A stretch of 64,000 nt of DNA from NCBI GenBank assembly GCA_900754795.1, contig CAAEEA010000061.1, forward strand, positions 1 to 64,000, in the 5' to 3' direction. The position numbers and the translations under genes were made by a program. The stretch comes from Clostridia bacterium. GTDB lineage: Bacteria > Bacillota > Clostridia > Peptostreptococcales > Anaerovoracaceae. Numbering within the stretch: the stretch's first letter is position 1; each line of letters starts with the position of its first letter. Shown one piece after another: positions 37,136 to 46,581 of this stretch. The notes under the pieces were generated by a model. That model ran no database searches. It saw only the letters and a list, made by a program, of their open reading frames with translations, and was not told where the DNA came from.

Positions 37136-38896
37136 ATGAGTTTTTCTTTTAGTAAAGACGCGGTAGAACAATTAAAGAACAGTGTGGACATAGTAGATGT
37201 CATAGGACGCTGCGTTCAGCTCAAAAGATCGGGAGCCAACTATAAAGGGCTCTGTCCGTTCCACAACGAAAAAACACCGTCTTTTGTGGTGTCACCGCAA
37301 AAACAGATATTTACATGTTTCGGCGGATGCGGCGCGTCAGGAGACGTTGTTTCTTTTGTAATGAAATATTACAATCTCGATTTTAACGAAGCCGTGGAGA
37401 AACTTGCCGGCGAATACGGCGTGCAGATCCAAAAGAGTACGCGCGGACCTGATGACAGAGATAAATATTACGAAATAAACCGGGAGGCGGCAAGGTTTTT
37501 TTACAGACAGATGACGGAAGGACCCAATCCCGGATATACTTATATGAAAAACAGAGGCATCGAAGACAGGACCATAAAAAAATTCGGACTGGGCTATGCT
37601 CCTGACAGCTGGAACACCCTCTGTGAATATTTTCGTGAAAGGGGAACTGACGAAAAGCTTCTTGAAGAACTCGGACTCGTTTCTAAAAAAGACGGGAGAT
37701 ATTATGATAAATTCAGAAACAGAGTGATTTTTCCCATAATCAACACAGCAGGCAAAGTCATCGGTTTCGGAGGAAGGGCGCTGGACGGGGAGGCTATGCC
37801 CAAATATCTGAACTCTCCCGAAAACAGGGTCTTTCAGAAAAAAAACAATCTTTACGCACTCAACCTGACAAGGCAGGACATTGGCCGGGCCAAAAGCGCC
37901 ATAATAGTCGAAGGATATATGGACGTGATTTCTCTGTATCAGAGCGGCGTAAAAAACGTGACGGCTTCTTTGGGAACAGCTCTGACTGACAATCAGGCCA
38001 AACTGATAAACAGATATACCAAAAGCGTCGTGCTTTCCTACGACGCGGACGATGCCGGACTGAAGGCCGCCCTGCGGGGAATAGAGGTTCTCCGGGCACA
38101 GGACTGCAAGGTAAAAGTGCTCCATGTAAACGACGGTAAAGACCCCGACGAATATATAAAGAAAAACGGACGGGAGGCTTTTCTGGAGCTTGTGGAAAAC
38201 GCGGTTCCTTATATGGAATATAAACTGTCCGCCGCCCAAAGAGGACTGGACATGCTCACCGATGAAGGAAAGATAGACTACTTGAAGCGTGTTTCGGCAA
38301 TTTTGTCTGATTTAAGCCCTGTAGAAGCGGATATATATATAAAGAAGATCTCAAAAGAGACGGATATTTCAGAGGGCGCTATAAGAATGGAAATCTCAGG
38401 CAATACTAACCGGGAGAAGTCTGATCAGCGTCCTTTGCGCCGGACAGGAGAAGAAAAGAACACCGGGAGTATTTCCAATCTCGAGGCTACTGTCATCAAG
38501 TGTCTGCTGACGGATCCGGGACTTTCGGATTATCTGCTTCCCCATATGGATATATTTGAAAGCGAGCTTGGCAGAAAAACAGCCAACCTTGCTTTTGAGG
38601 CTTACGGTCTGAGAGGGGATTTTGACAGGGCGGATATAACCGACCGCCTTGATCCGGACGAAAGCAGGTCTCTTGAAGACAGCTTAAACAGAATCATCCT
38701 TACGGGAAACGAAGACGATGTTATCAGGCAGTGCGTACACAAGTGGAAACGCGATAAACTTCAGGAGGAAGAAAAAAACGTAATAGATATGCTTACATTG
38801 GCCGATGCGGAAAAAAATGAGGACGCTTCCAGAAAACTTTCTGAGCGCCTTATGCAAATAAGAACGGAAATCGAGGCACACGGAGGAAAGATATGA
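37136..38896 (+). CDS. dnaG: DNA primase
   Basis: A 586-residue primase. The N-terminal zinc-binding domain holds Cys40, His43, Cys61 and Cys65 ([11 protein letters not shown]...FTCFGGCG); the second pair has one residue more than the usual C-x2-C. The TOPRIM core is [16 protein letters not shown]...LSYDADDAG. The C-terminal helicase-binding domain is present (about 440-586). The start is the ATG at 37136 with TTGGAGC upstream. An A8 run at 37838-37845 is in frame. The stop overlaps the start of rpoD (ATATGATG), as in the classic macromolecular-synthesis operon. Confidence 0.97.
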   Translation: MSFSFSKDAVEQLKNSVDIVDVIGRCVQLKRSGANYKGLCPFHNEKTPSFVVSPQKQIFTCFGGCGASGDVVSFVMKYYNLDFNEAVEKLAGEYGVQIQKSTRGPDDRDKYYEINREAARFFYRQMTEGPNPGYTYMKNRGIEDRTIKKFGLGYAPDSWNTLCEYFRERGTDEKLLEELGLVSKKDGRYYDKFRNRVIFPIINTAGKVIGFGGRALDGEAMPKYLNSPENRVFQKKNNLYALNLTRQDIGRAKSAIIVEGYMDVISLYQSGVKNVTASLGTALTDNQAKLINRYTKSVVLSYDADDAGLKAALRGIEVLRAQDCKVKVLHVNDGKDPDEYIKKNGREAFLELVENAVPYMEYKLSAAQRGLDMLTDEGKIDYLKRVSAILSDLSPVEADIYIKKISKETDISEGAIRMEISGNTNREKSDQRPLRRTGEEKNTGSISNLEATVIKCLLTDPGLSDYLLPHMDIFESELGRKTANLAFEAYGLRGDFDRADITDRLDPDESRSLEDSLNRIILTGNEDDVIRQCVHKWKRDKLQEEEKNVIDMLTLADAEKNEDASRKLSERLMQIRTEIEAHGGKI

Positions 38897-40080
38897 TGAA
38901 CACAGAAAAAGAAAAAAATGATCAGATCACAGAAGAAAATGCCGTGAACACTCCGGAAACTGATAAAAAACAGGAGATTCTCGCCGCGCTGATCGAAAAA
39001 GCCAAAGAATCTCATAATCAGCTGACATATTCTCAGATAGCCGACGTGATGGATACGGTGGATCTTGATAAAAACCAGATGGACGACATGTACGAGATAA
39101 TCATGTCCAAAGGCGTCGAGATAGTCTCCGAGACAGAGCCCGACGATTTTGACATCATCATGGCCGAAAATCCTGACGTAGTGGACGACGCCGATATGAT
39201 AGCAGAGGAAGCCGGCGAAATGGATCTTGAAGCTTCTCTGCCTAAAGGCATAGCGGTAGACGACCCTGTCAGGATGTATCTCAAAGAGATAGGCAAAGTT
39301 CCGCTTCTTTCCGCCGAAGAAGAGATCGAACTGGCAAAGAGAATGGAAAAAGGCGACGAAGAAGCAAAGAAACGCCTCTGTGAAGCAAATCTCAGGCTTG
39401 TGGTGAGCATAGCCAAAAGATACGTAGGCAGAGGAATGCTTTTCCTCGACCTCATACAGGAGGGAAATCTCGGCCTTATCAAGGCGGTAGATAAATTCGA
39501 CTATACAAAAGGATATAAGTTTTCCACCTATGCCACATGGTGGATCAGACAGGCCATAACCCGTTCTATCGCCGATCAGGCAAGGACGATAAGAATACCT
39601 GTTCACATGGTGGAGACTATAAACAAGCTCATCAGAGTTTCAAGGCAGCTGCTTCAGACTTACGGCAGAGAACCGACTCCGGAGGAGATAGCTTCCGAGA
39701 TGGGAATTTCCGTGGACAAGGTGCGCGAGATTCAGAAAATAGCGCAGGAGCCTGTTTCACTGGAAACCCCTATCGGAGAGGAAGAAGACAGCCATCTGGG
39801 AGATTTTATTCCGGATGAGGATGTTCCGGCTCCGGCAGAGGCCGCCGCTTTTTCCATGCTCAAAGAACAGCTGGTTGAAGTACTCGATACCCTCACCGAG
39901 AGAGAGCAGAAAGTTCTCAAACTCAGATTCGGCCTGGAGGACGGCAGAGCAAGAACCCTTGAGGAAGTCGGAAAAGAATTCGATGTCACAAGAGAAAGGA
40001 TAAGGCAGATAGAGGCCAAATCCCTCCGCAAACTCCGTCATCCGAGCAGGAGCAAAAAACTTAAGGATTATCTGGAGTAG
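38893..40080 (+). CDS. rpoD: Primary sigma factor (sigma-A/sigma-70)
   Basis: A 395-residue group 1 sigma factor. An acidic region 1.1-like N-terminus (about 1-115) is followed by region 1.2 ([22 protein letters not shown]), region 2 ([46 protein letters not shown]), region 3 and region 4.2 ([34 protein letters not shown]). GGAGGA stands six bases before the ATG at 38893; a second ATG follows directly. Confidence 0.98.
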   Translation: MMNTEKEKNDQITEENAVNTPETDKKQEILAALIEKAKESHNQLTYSQIADVMDTVDLDKNQMDDMYEIIMSKGVEIVSETEPDDFDIIMAENPDVVDDADMIAEEAGEMDLEASLPKGIAVDDPVRMYLKEIGKVPLLSAEEEIELAKRMEKGDEEAKKRLCEANLRLVVSIAKRYVGRGMLFLDLIQEGNLGLIKAVDKFDYTKGYKFSTYATWWIRQAITRSIADQARTIRIPVHMVETINKLIRVSRQLLQTYGREPTPEEIASEMGISVDKVREIQKIAQEPVSLETPIGEEEDSHLGDFIPDEDVPAPAEAAAFSMLKEQLVEVLDTLTEREQKVLKLRFGLEDGRARTLEEVGKEFDVTRERIRQIEAKSLRKLRHPSRSKKLKDYLE

Positions 40081-40082
40081 AC

Positions 40083-40787
40083 ATGATCAAACTGAGCGAC
40101 AGACTTAAGTCAATAGCAGATGAGATAAAAAAGGGAGAAACCGTGGCTGACATAGGTACAGATCACGGTTTTCTGCCGGTTTATCTGTGGGAAAATCATA
40201 TATCGCCTCATGTTATTATGACCGATATCAGTCCGGCTTCTCTTAAAAAAGCCGAAGATAACTGCCAGACAGAATATCCCGGGATAAAGTTCGATCTGAG
40301 GACGGGGGACGGACTGGAGCCGGTCAGGCCGGCTGAGACAGACGCTGTTGTCATGGCTGGCATGGGCGGACTGCTGATGAGCGAGATACTCGGGAAGAAT
40401 CCGTCAAAGTCGAGGAGCTTCGGAAAGATCGTCCTTCAGCCGCGGAACCATTCCGGAGAACTGAGGTACTGGCTCTATAACAACGGATTTTCCATAGTTA
40501 AAGAGAAACTCGTCAGAGAGGGACGCTTTATATGCGAGATCATTACAGCCGTTCCAAAAGAAGTCGCGGTTATAAGAAGCATGGGTCCTGAGAGGATCGA
40601 ATATCAGTATCCTCATTCCATGATCAGATTTGCGGGGCCTCTCACCCGGGAATACCTTGAAAGCAAGCTCAATATGGAAAAAGAAAAACTTGCGGGAATG
40701 GAGCGGGGCAGGGAACCTGATCCGCGGCAAATCAGGAGTCAGAGCTACAGGATAGAATATATCGAAAGGCTTATAAAACAGTTATGA
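40083..40787 (+). CDS. trmK: tRNA (adenine-22-N1)-methyltransferase
   Basis: A 234-residue Rossmann methyltransferase of the TrmK/YqfN family. The SAM motif is VADIGTDHGFLPVYL, followed by DISPASLKKAEDN and a characteristic MAGMGGLLMSEIL and LQPRNHSGELRYWL. It starts two bases after rpoD and overlaps the NIF3-like gene by four bases (ATGA); the order rpoD-trmK-nif3 is conserved in Bacillota. Confidence 0.95.
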   Translation: MIKLSDRLKSIADEIKKGETVADIGTDHGFLPVYLWENHISPHVIMTDISPASLKKAEDNCQTEYPGIKFDLRTGDGLEPVRPAETDAVVMAGMGGLLMSEILGKNPSKSRSFGKIVLQPRNHSGELRYWLYNNGFSIVKEKLVREGRFICEIITAVPKEVAVIRSMGPERIEYQYPHSMIRFAGPLTREYLESKLNMEKEKLAGMERGREPDPRQIRSQSYRIEYIERLIKQL

Positions 40788-41560
40788 AGATAGAAAAACT
40801 GGCCGAAATAATAGAGAAGACGAGCCCATTAGACCTTCAGGAGCAGTGGGATAATTCGGGATTTCAGATAAAGTTTGACGGCGCTGAGATAAAAAAAGTA
40901 CTTGTGGCCATGGAGATCACAGATGAGGTCATAGATGAAGCGGAACTCCTTGAAGTCGGTGCCATAGTGACCCATCATCCCCTTATCTTTGATCCGGTGA
41001 GACGGGTCTATGATAATGAAATCGCGGGCAATCACCTGGTGCGCCTCATAAAAAACGATATAAACGTATATTCCAGTCATACGCCTTTTGACAAATGCGC
41101 CGGAGGCAACAATGATTATCTGGCCGGACTTCTGGATCTTTATGATGTGAAAATTATGGAGACCGATCCTGACGGGTTTTGCAGAACAGGTCTTGTGCGT
41201 CTGCCGGCGCCTGCCGGAGAATATGCCGCCGCAGTGTGCGACCGTCTGGGGATAGACAGACGTTCTGCGGTTTTCTGCGGCGATCCCGGAGAGACCGTCA
41301 AAAAAGCAGGGCTATGCACAGGAGCGGGAGCTGATTACATAGAAAAAGCCAAAGAAGCCGGATGCGATATTTTTATCACCGGAGATGTAAAATATCATCA
41401 GGCGCAGTCTGCCAGAGAGATGGGAGTCAATGTACTGGACATAGGACATTACGGCAGCGAAAAAATATTTACTGAAAACATGGCGGGATATCTGAGGGAA
41501 AACACCACGCTGGCGGTGATTGAATCAGCGGTGTCCCTTGATCCTTTTGTATTGCTTTAG
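40784..41560 (+). CDS. NIF3-like dinuclear metal centre protein (YqfO/GTP cyclohydrolase I type 2-like)
   Basis: A 258-residue hexameric NIF3-family protein. Metal-site histidines are in VTHHPLIFDP, SHTPFDKC and DIGHYGSEK. It lacks the middle insertion found in B. subtilis YqfO, so it is the short form. The function is unsettled in the family. Translationally coupled to trmK by an ATGA overlap. Confidence 0.93.
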   Translation: MKIEKLAEIIEKTSPLDLQEQWDNSGFQIKFDGAEIKKVLVAMEITDEVIDEAELLEVGAIVTHHPLIFDPVRRVYDNEIAGNHLVRLIKNDINVYSSHTPFDKCAGGNNDYLAGLLDLYDVKIMETDPDGFCRTGLVRLPAPAGEYAAAVCDRLGIDRRSAVFCGDPGETVKKAGLCTGAGADYIEKAKEAGCDIFITGDVKYHQAQSAREMGVNVLDIGHYGSEKIFTENMAGYLRENTTLAVIESAVSLDPFVLL

Positions 41561-41578
41561 AAAGTATGGTGTGACATA

Positions 41579-41680
41579 ATGAATAAAAAGAAACAGACGA
41601 TAGCAAAGATCATAGCGCTGATACTCATAGCGGCGATGGTCGTTACATATTCGATCTCGTTTGTATTATACCTGTTTTAA
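41579..41680 (+). CDS. 33-residue single-helix membrane peptide upstream of rnpB
   Basis: MNKKKQTIAKIIALILIA and then MVVTYSISFVLYLF: a basic N-terminus followed by one long hydrophobic helix, ending TAA just before rnpB. The ATG is 18 bases after the NIF3-like stop. No strong ribosome site is visible (AAAGTATGGTG upstream). The codon use matches neighbours. It is small, so confidence is moderate; similar tiny membrane peptides are common in Clostridia. Confidence 0.6.
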   Translation: MNKKKQTIAKIIALILIAAMVVTYSISFVLYLF

Positions 41681-41684
41681 AAAT

Positions 41685-42043
41685 ATCGGGTAGAGCAGGC
41701 AGTCGCGTCCGGCCCGGTTATTCCGCGGCAGGATGAGGAAAGTCCGGGCTCCGCAGGGCAGGATGCCGGATAACGTCCGGCGTAGGTAACTATAGGGAAA
41801 GTGCAACAGAAACACTCCGCCGAAACGGGTAATGCCGTGGTAAGGTTGAAATGGTGAGGTAAGAGCTCACCGGCGCCATGGAGACATGGCGGCCGTGTAA
41901 ACCCCATCCGGAGCAAGACCAAAGAGGGGCAAAAGGCGGTTGCCCGCCGCCTCCCGATAGGTAGGTCGCTGGAGCTTGTCAGCAATGGCAAGTCGAGATA
42001 GATGATTGCCGAATACAGAACCCGGCTTACAGCTCTGCCCGAT
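41685..42043 (+). ncRNA. rnpB: RNase P RNA, bacterial type A
   Basis: The catalytic RNA that trims the 5' ends of tRNAs. The conserved core is plain: GAGGAAAGTCCGGGCTCC at about 41734, GTGCAACAGAAA near 41802, GGTAAGAGCTCACCGG, TAAACCCCATCCGGAGCAAGACCAA and the 3' ACAGAACCCGGCTTACAG. The ends form P1: ATCGGGTAGAGC pairs with GCTCTGCCCGAT, followed by a T-run that makes P1 part of the terminator. Length of about 359 bases and the pattern fit type A rather than the B. subtilis type B. Confidence 0.96.
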
Positions 42044-42072
42044 TTTTTATATTTTTTTAACGGAGGCTATTT

Positions 42073-42720
42073 ATGAAGAAATTTACGGTTTTATTCCTCG
42101 CTGTTTTAATGATTTTCTCTTTCTCTGCGTGTTCTGACAAGGCGGACAGCTATGAGGAGTTTGAACAGGTTCCTCTGCCTGAGACACTTCAGGAAAATTC
42201 CTATGACGGTTATACCGCGTCGTATGATACCGAAAAGTGGATATATGACGAAAGTCTGGGACTTTTCTCCATATATGACAAGCAGACGGTTCTGCTCGGA
42301 AATCCTCAGGCCAGCTGCGATAATATAAACGTGGTTGTGGCTGACGCGTACAGTAACACTCTGACTGAAGATGACATGAATGCTCTCGTTGACGGTCTTG
42401 CCGATGAAGACGGCATTGAGATTACACAGAGCAAGATGATGACCTTTGAAGGAGAGCCTGTGATCTATTATGATTCCGTAGTTGAACTCAACGACGATAT
42501 GATAGATCTCCTTGTATCGTCGGGAAACATCACAGAAGAACAGATAGAAGACATGGGTGGCCGTGAGGCTCTCATCGAAAGCGGCACTTCCGACCAGATC
42601 GGCATATGCGCAGTGATTGACGGCTATCTTGTGATAGTCACCGGAACTTATTATGAAGAACCGGATAATGTTCTTGAAGCGATGAATATACTTCTTCAGA
42701 CTTCGTCCATAGACAAATAA
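42073..42720 (+). CDS. Lipoprotein of unknown function
   Basis: A 215-residue exported protein: signal peptide MKKFTVLFLAVLMIFSFSAC with the lipobox cysteine at residue 20, so it should be anchored to the outer face of the membrane. The mature part is acidic (about 24 percent Asp/Glu) with an unfamiliar alpha/beta fold. ACGGAGG precedes the ATG. It is flanked by rnpB and a bidirectional terminator, so it is monocistronic. No function is claimed. Confidence 0.8.
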   Translation: MKKFTVLFLAVLMIFSFSACSDKADSYEEFEQVPLPETLQENSYDGYTASYDTEKWIYDESLGLFSIYDKQTVLLGNPQASCDNINVVVADAYSNTLTEDDMNALVDGLADEDGIEITQSKMMTFEGEPVIYYDSVVELNDDMIDLLVSSGNITEEQIEDMGGREALIESGTSDQIGICAVIDGYLVIVTGTYYEEPDNVLEAMNILLQTSSIDK

Positions 42721-42730
42721 GACAAATCAA

Positions 42731-42760
42731 AACCGCCGGGCTCACAGACCGGCGGTTTTT
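42731..42760. terminator. Terminator between the lipoprotein gene and prfC
   Basis: AACCGCCGG (42731-42739) pairs with CCGGCGGTT (42749-42757), followed by TTT; it also covers the last codons of the convergent prfC. Confidence 0.8.
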
Positions 42761-44325
42761 ACATCAAGAGCTTCCAGAAGTTTTATATCCGGATGTTTTT
42801 CCGAAAAATAATTCAGCGTGAACTGGTTGGCAAAAAGGATGATCGGCCTTTCAAAATGGTCAAAAACCAGCATGGTGCGTGAGTCCAGCGCTGATCTTAA
42901 CGAATCGGGATCGTCGGTGTCTGCCCAGCGGGCAAGAGAAAAGTCAAGCCGGTCCATGCGTACTTTCGCGTTATACTCGTTTTCAAGTCTGTACTGAAAT
43001 ACTTCAAACTGAAGCTGCCCCACAGCGCCGGCCACTATTTCGTTATATTCATTCCTGTAAACCTGAATCGCGCCTTCCTGGGCGAGCTGCCTCACCCCTT
43101 TCTGGAACTGCTTTGCTTTCATAGTGTCCTTTGGGGTCACGAGAGCGAACAGCTCCGGAGGGAAAGTCGGAAGCGGTTCAAAGAAAAGAGGCTCTTTGCG
43201 GGTGGAAAGAGTGTCGCCAATCTGATAATTACCCGTATCATAGATTCCTATAATGTCTCCGGCGATGGCTTCTTCAACATTCTCGCGGTGATTGGCCATC
43301 AGCATGGTCGACTGAGCCAGCTTCATGTCTTTGCCCGTTCTTGACAGTTTTACAGTCATTCCGCGCTCAAAAACACCTGAACATATACGCAGAAAAGCCA
43401 GCCTGTCGCGGTGAGCCGGATTCATGTTGGCCTGGATTTTAAATATAAACCCGCTGAAGAAATCATCTTCGGGATTCACATGGCCGTCTGTCGTCCTGCG
43501 GGGACCCGGGGCGGGAGACATCTCGAGGAAATGTTCAAGAAACGGCACAGTGCCGAAGTCGGCAAGAGCAGAGCCGAAAAATACGGGGGACAGCTTTCCT
43601 GCCAGCACCGCCTCCTCATCAAAGGGATTGCCTGCTCCCTGAATCAGCTCGATTTCATCCCGAAGACGCGAAAGGTTGATGCCGCTTATCTCATCCTGAA
43701 GCTGAGAACCGAATACGCCTTCTTCGCCGAGACTGATGGTCTTGCCCGCTTTATATAGGATGACTTCATTTTTTAGAAGGTCATACACGCCTTCAAAGTT
43801 CATGCCGCAGCCAATAGGCCAGGTGACTGCGCAGGCGGGGAGACCGAGAATGTCTTCCAGCTCCTGTACGAGATCAAAAGGATCTCTGGTCTCACGGTCA
43901 AGTTTGTTGATAAAGGTAAAGACAGGTATCTTTCTCATGGCGCACACCCTGAACAGCTTGCGGGTCTGAGCCTCTATGCCCTTCGCTCCGTCTATGACCA
44001 TCACGGCGCTGTCCACCGATGTGAGTATCCTGTATGTGTCCTCTCCGAAATCATTGTGACCTGGAGTGTCCATTATTGATATGACTTTGCCTGAATATTC
44101 AAACTGCATGACAGAAGAAGTAACTGAGATACCTCTCTGCTTTTCGATCTCCATCCAGTCCGAGGTGGCAAATTTATCGTTTCTCCTTGCCTTGACGGTT
44201 CCCGCCTGTCTGATGGCTCCGCCGTGAAGGAGCAGCTTTTCAGTTAAAGTGGTCTTTCCGGCGTCAGGATGGGAAATTATTCCGAATATCCTGCGCTTTT
44301 GAATTTCTTCGTGTCTGGTAGTCAT
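42742..44325 (-). CDS. prfC: Peptide chain release factor 3
   Basis: A 527-residue translational GTPase that recycles RF1/RF2. G1 is in SHPDAGKTTLTEK, G2 in QRGISVTSSVMQFEY, G3 in DTPGHNDFGEDTYR and G4 in NKLDRETRDPFDL. Length is that of E. coli RF3. The start is the ATG at 44325 with AAGGCGG upstream; a longer in-frame form is possible but has no better site. Confidence 0.96.
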   Translation of the reverse strand: MTTRHEEIQKRRIFGIISHPDAGKTTLTEKLLLHGGAIRQAGTVKARRNDKFATSDWMEIEKQRGISVTSSVMQFEYSGKVISIMDTPGHNDFGEDTYRILTSVDSAVMVIDGAKGIEAQTRKLFRVCAMRKIPVFTFINKLDRETRDPFDLVQELEDILGLPACAVTWPIGCGMNFEGVYDLLKNEVILYKAGKTISLGEEGVFGSQLQDEISGINLSRLRDEIELIQGAGNPFDEEAVLAGKLSPVFFGSALADFGTVPFLEHFLEMSPAPGPRRTTDGHVNPEDDFFSGFIFKIQANMNPAHRDRLAFLRICSGVFERGMTVKLSRTGKDMKLAQSTMLMANHRENVEEAIAGDIIGIYDTGNYQIGDTLSTRKEPLFFEPLPTFPPELFALVTPKDTMKAKQFQKGVRQLAQEGAIQVYRNEYNEIVAGAVGQLQFEVFQYRLENEYNAKVRMDRLDFSLARWADTDDPDSLRSALDSRTMLVFDHFERPIILFANQFTLNYFSEKHPDIKLLEALDVKTAGL

Positions 44326-44446
44326 ATTACCGCCTTTCATAAAAAACATAAAAAACTCACAGAGAATATCATACCATAAATCTTGAATTTGTAAATAATT
44401 TGTTGTATAATCAACTATTGTCGACCGGAGGTGAAGAAAGAATCAT

Positions 44447-45843
44447 ATGGAAAAAAAGAAAAGAAGAAAGAAGAATTTGATTTAAAAGAACAGATAGCGG
44501 AAGAAAACAAAATGGGAACCATGCCGATAAGAAAGCTTCTGATGGGCATGGCCTGGCCGGCAATCTTATCTATGACAATCAACGCCATGTACAATGTCGT
44601 TGACAGTATATTCGTATCAAGGCTGTCAGAAGACGCTTTAACGGCTGTTTCCTTTGTCAACCCGATCCAGATGATGATCGTGGCTCTTTCAGTAGGAAGC
44701 GGCGTCGGCATCAACTCCCTTATCGCCAGAAGACTTGGGGCGAAAAACCAGCAGGCGGCAGATAAGGCGGCGAGCACCAGTATCAGGATAGGACTTTTCA
44801 ATTATCTCATATTCCTGGTAATCGGTGTATTTTTTACGCATATGTTTATTTCCGGATATGCTGAAAAGGGAACGTATATTTACGAGGCGGCCTGCCAGTA
44901 CATGGCGATCGTGTGTATAGGTTCTCTGTTTACCAACATAGAGATCGTACTGGAAAAAGTGCTCCAGTCAACGGGCAACATGGTTGCTCCCATGCTTTGC
45001 AGCCTTACCGGAGCGATAGTCAATGTTATACTTGACCCGATCCTCATATTCGGTCTGCTCGGAGCGCCGAAGCTCGGCGTTGCAGGCGCGGCTCTGGCAA
45101 CGGTAATAGGGCAGCTCTGCGCCATGCTCGTGGCGATGACCATCGTTCTCAAAGGCGAGCACCTTGTAAAGATACAGATCAGAGGATTCAGGATGGACTG
45201 GAAAGTAGTGGCGGACATATACAAAGTAGGATTTCCTTCCATTGTAATGCAGTCTATAGGGTCGTTTATGATCATTTTCTACAACATGATACTGGTAGCC
45301 TATTCGACTACAGCAGTAGCGGTACTGGGAATATATTTCAGGATACAGTCTTTCGTGTTCATGCCTGTATTCGGTCTGAATCAGGGCGCTATGCCTATAA
45401 TGGGGTACAATTACGGCGCGAGGAACAAAGACAGGCTCATGCAGACCTACAAAGAGGCTCTCAAAGTGGCGGTCATAGTAATGGCGGCCGGAACAGTGCT
45501 GTTCCAGCTGATCCCCGGACCGTTGCTCTCGATATTCGACGCGTCAGAAGAAATGCTCAGTATGGGTATACCGGCTCTGAGACTTATAAGCATATGTTTC
45601 CTGCCGGCGGCTTTCGGTATCGTAACGGGAACTCTGTTCCAGGGCACGGGACACGGAATGCTCAGCCTTTACGGTTCGCTCATAAGACAGCTTGTCGGCA
45701 TACTGCCGCTGGCGTTTATCCTCATCAGGATCGGAGGCGTCACCCTTTCGTGGCTTGCTTTCCCGCTGGCCGAAATACTCGGAGTAACGTACAGCGCCGT
45801 TATGTTCAGGTGGCTCTATAAACACGAGATAGTCAATATATGA
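44447..45843 (+). CDS. MATE family efflux transporter with a frame problem at its start
   Basis: A 12-helix MATE antiporter of about 465 residues (GTMPIRKLLMGMAWPAILSMTINAMYNVVDSIFVSRLSE is the usual start of the body). The best ribosome site, GGAGGTGA at 44427-44434, points to the ATG at 44447, but that frame stops after 12 codons (MEKKKRRKKNLI). One more A in the seven-A run at 44451-44457 would give MEKKEKKKEEFDLKEQ, which joins the transporter frame exactly. The sequence A-AAA-AAG here is the strongest known bacterial -1 slippery site. Alternatives are a GTG at 44431 buried in the ribosome site or an ATG at 44512. Confidence 0.8.
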
Positions 45844-45851
45844 CATTAAAA

Positions 45852-45885
45852 AAGGCTGCCTTATACGCAGCCTTCGCTATTTTTT
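45852..45885. terminator. Bidirectional terminator between MATE and the YkgJ-type gene
   Basis: AAGGCTGC (45852-45859) pairs with GCAGCCTT (45867-45874). TATTTTTT follows on the plus strand, and the minus strand runs into TTTTTTT. Confidence 0.85.
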
Positions 45886-46422
45886 GACCCGGAGCCTGCG
45901 GCTCTCTGAGTCCATTTCCACAAGATCATATATGAGAGGATCACGTATGAGGTGAGCCCATATGGTATAAGTTACCCGGACGAAATCTCTGTCAAGGGGC
46001 ATGTCGTCAGCTATCAGCGGACATGTGTAGGGGAGATCCTCATCATTTTTTGTCATGATGAGAACTCCGTCCTCTGTAAGGTATGGCGCGAGAGGATATG
46101 TACGGCATTGAAAGGGACGCATTTCCCGGGGACAGAGAGGAGGATCTGCGCAGCGCGCAAAAAATATATCCCCGGACCATGAGTCCGGAAATTCGTAGTC
46201 TTCGGCGTTTTCAACAGTCCATTGGAGCCAGCCGCAGTCCGGATCATGGATCTTTTCTTCACCGGGGTAAAGGTATATTCCCATCTCTTCGTCAGGATGG
46301 TCTCCGCTGACAGTGCAGCAGGCCGCGCCGCAGAGAGCGCCGCAGTCATAAGGAACGGGAGACACCCGGTTTGAAAGCCGGTAAATGGCTTTCCATGTTC
46401 TTGGTTTGATCGTTGTCTTCAT
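45877..46422 (-). CDS. YkgJ-family cysteine cluster protein
   Basis: A 181-residue protein from the ATG at 46422. Cysteines occur as DCGALCGAACC, CADPPLCPREMRPFQCRTYPL and TCPL, the pattern of the YkgJ/Fe-S or zinc cluster family. The function is unknown. No ribosome site precedes the ATG. Instead a strong promoter lies right upstream, and the predicted transcript starts at or one base before the ATG, so the message may be leaderless. An upstream TTG in frame would fall inside the -35 and is rejected. Confidence 0.82.
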   Translation of the reverse strand: MKTTIKPRTWKAIYRLSNRVSPVPYDCGALCGAACCTVSGDHPDEEMGIYLYPGEEKIHDPDCGWLQWTVENAEDYEFPDSWSGDIFFARCADPPLCPREMRPFQCRTYPLAPYLTEDGVLIMTKNDEDLPYTCPLIADDMPLDRDFVRVTYTIWAHLIRDPLIYDLVEMDSESRRLRVKK

Positions 46423-46429
46423 AGATATG

Positions 46430-46458
46430 ATTATATATCCATAGAGAAGCCAGGTCAA
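46430..46458 (-). promoter_or_regulatory. Sigma-A promoter giving a leaderless YkgJ-type mRNA
   Basis: On the minus strand TTGACC (46458-46453), 17-base spacer, TATAAT (46435-46430). Seven bases on is 46423, next to the ATG that begins at 46422. Confidence 0.72.
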
Positions 46459-46530
46459 TAATATGGTAATTTCTCTAAAAATTCACAGAAAAATTAACGC
46501 TATTTTAGCTGAAATAATATTTTTTGGTGG

Positions 46531-46536
46531 TAAAAT
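46531..46536 (+). promoter_or_regulatory. Extended -10 element before the activase gene
   Basis: TGG then TAAAAT, with no clear -35. The coding start is 46 bases downstream with AGGAAG at 46564. Confidence 0.4.
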
Positions 46537-46581
46537 ATATCCTGTAATAAACTATATACGATTAGGAAGTACATAAAAAAT

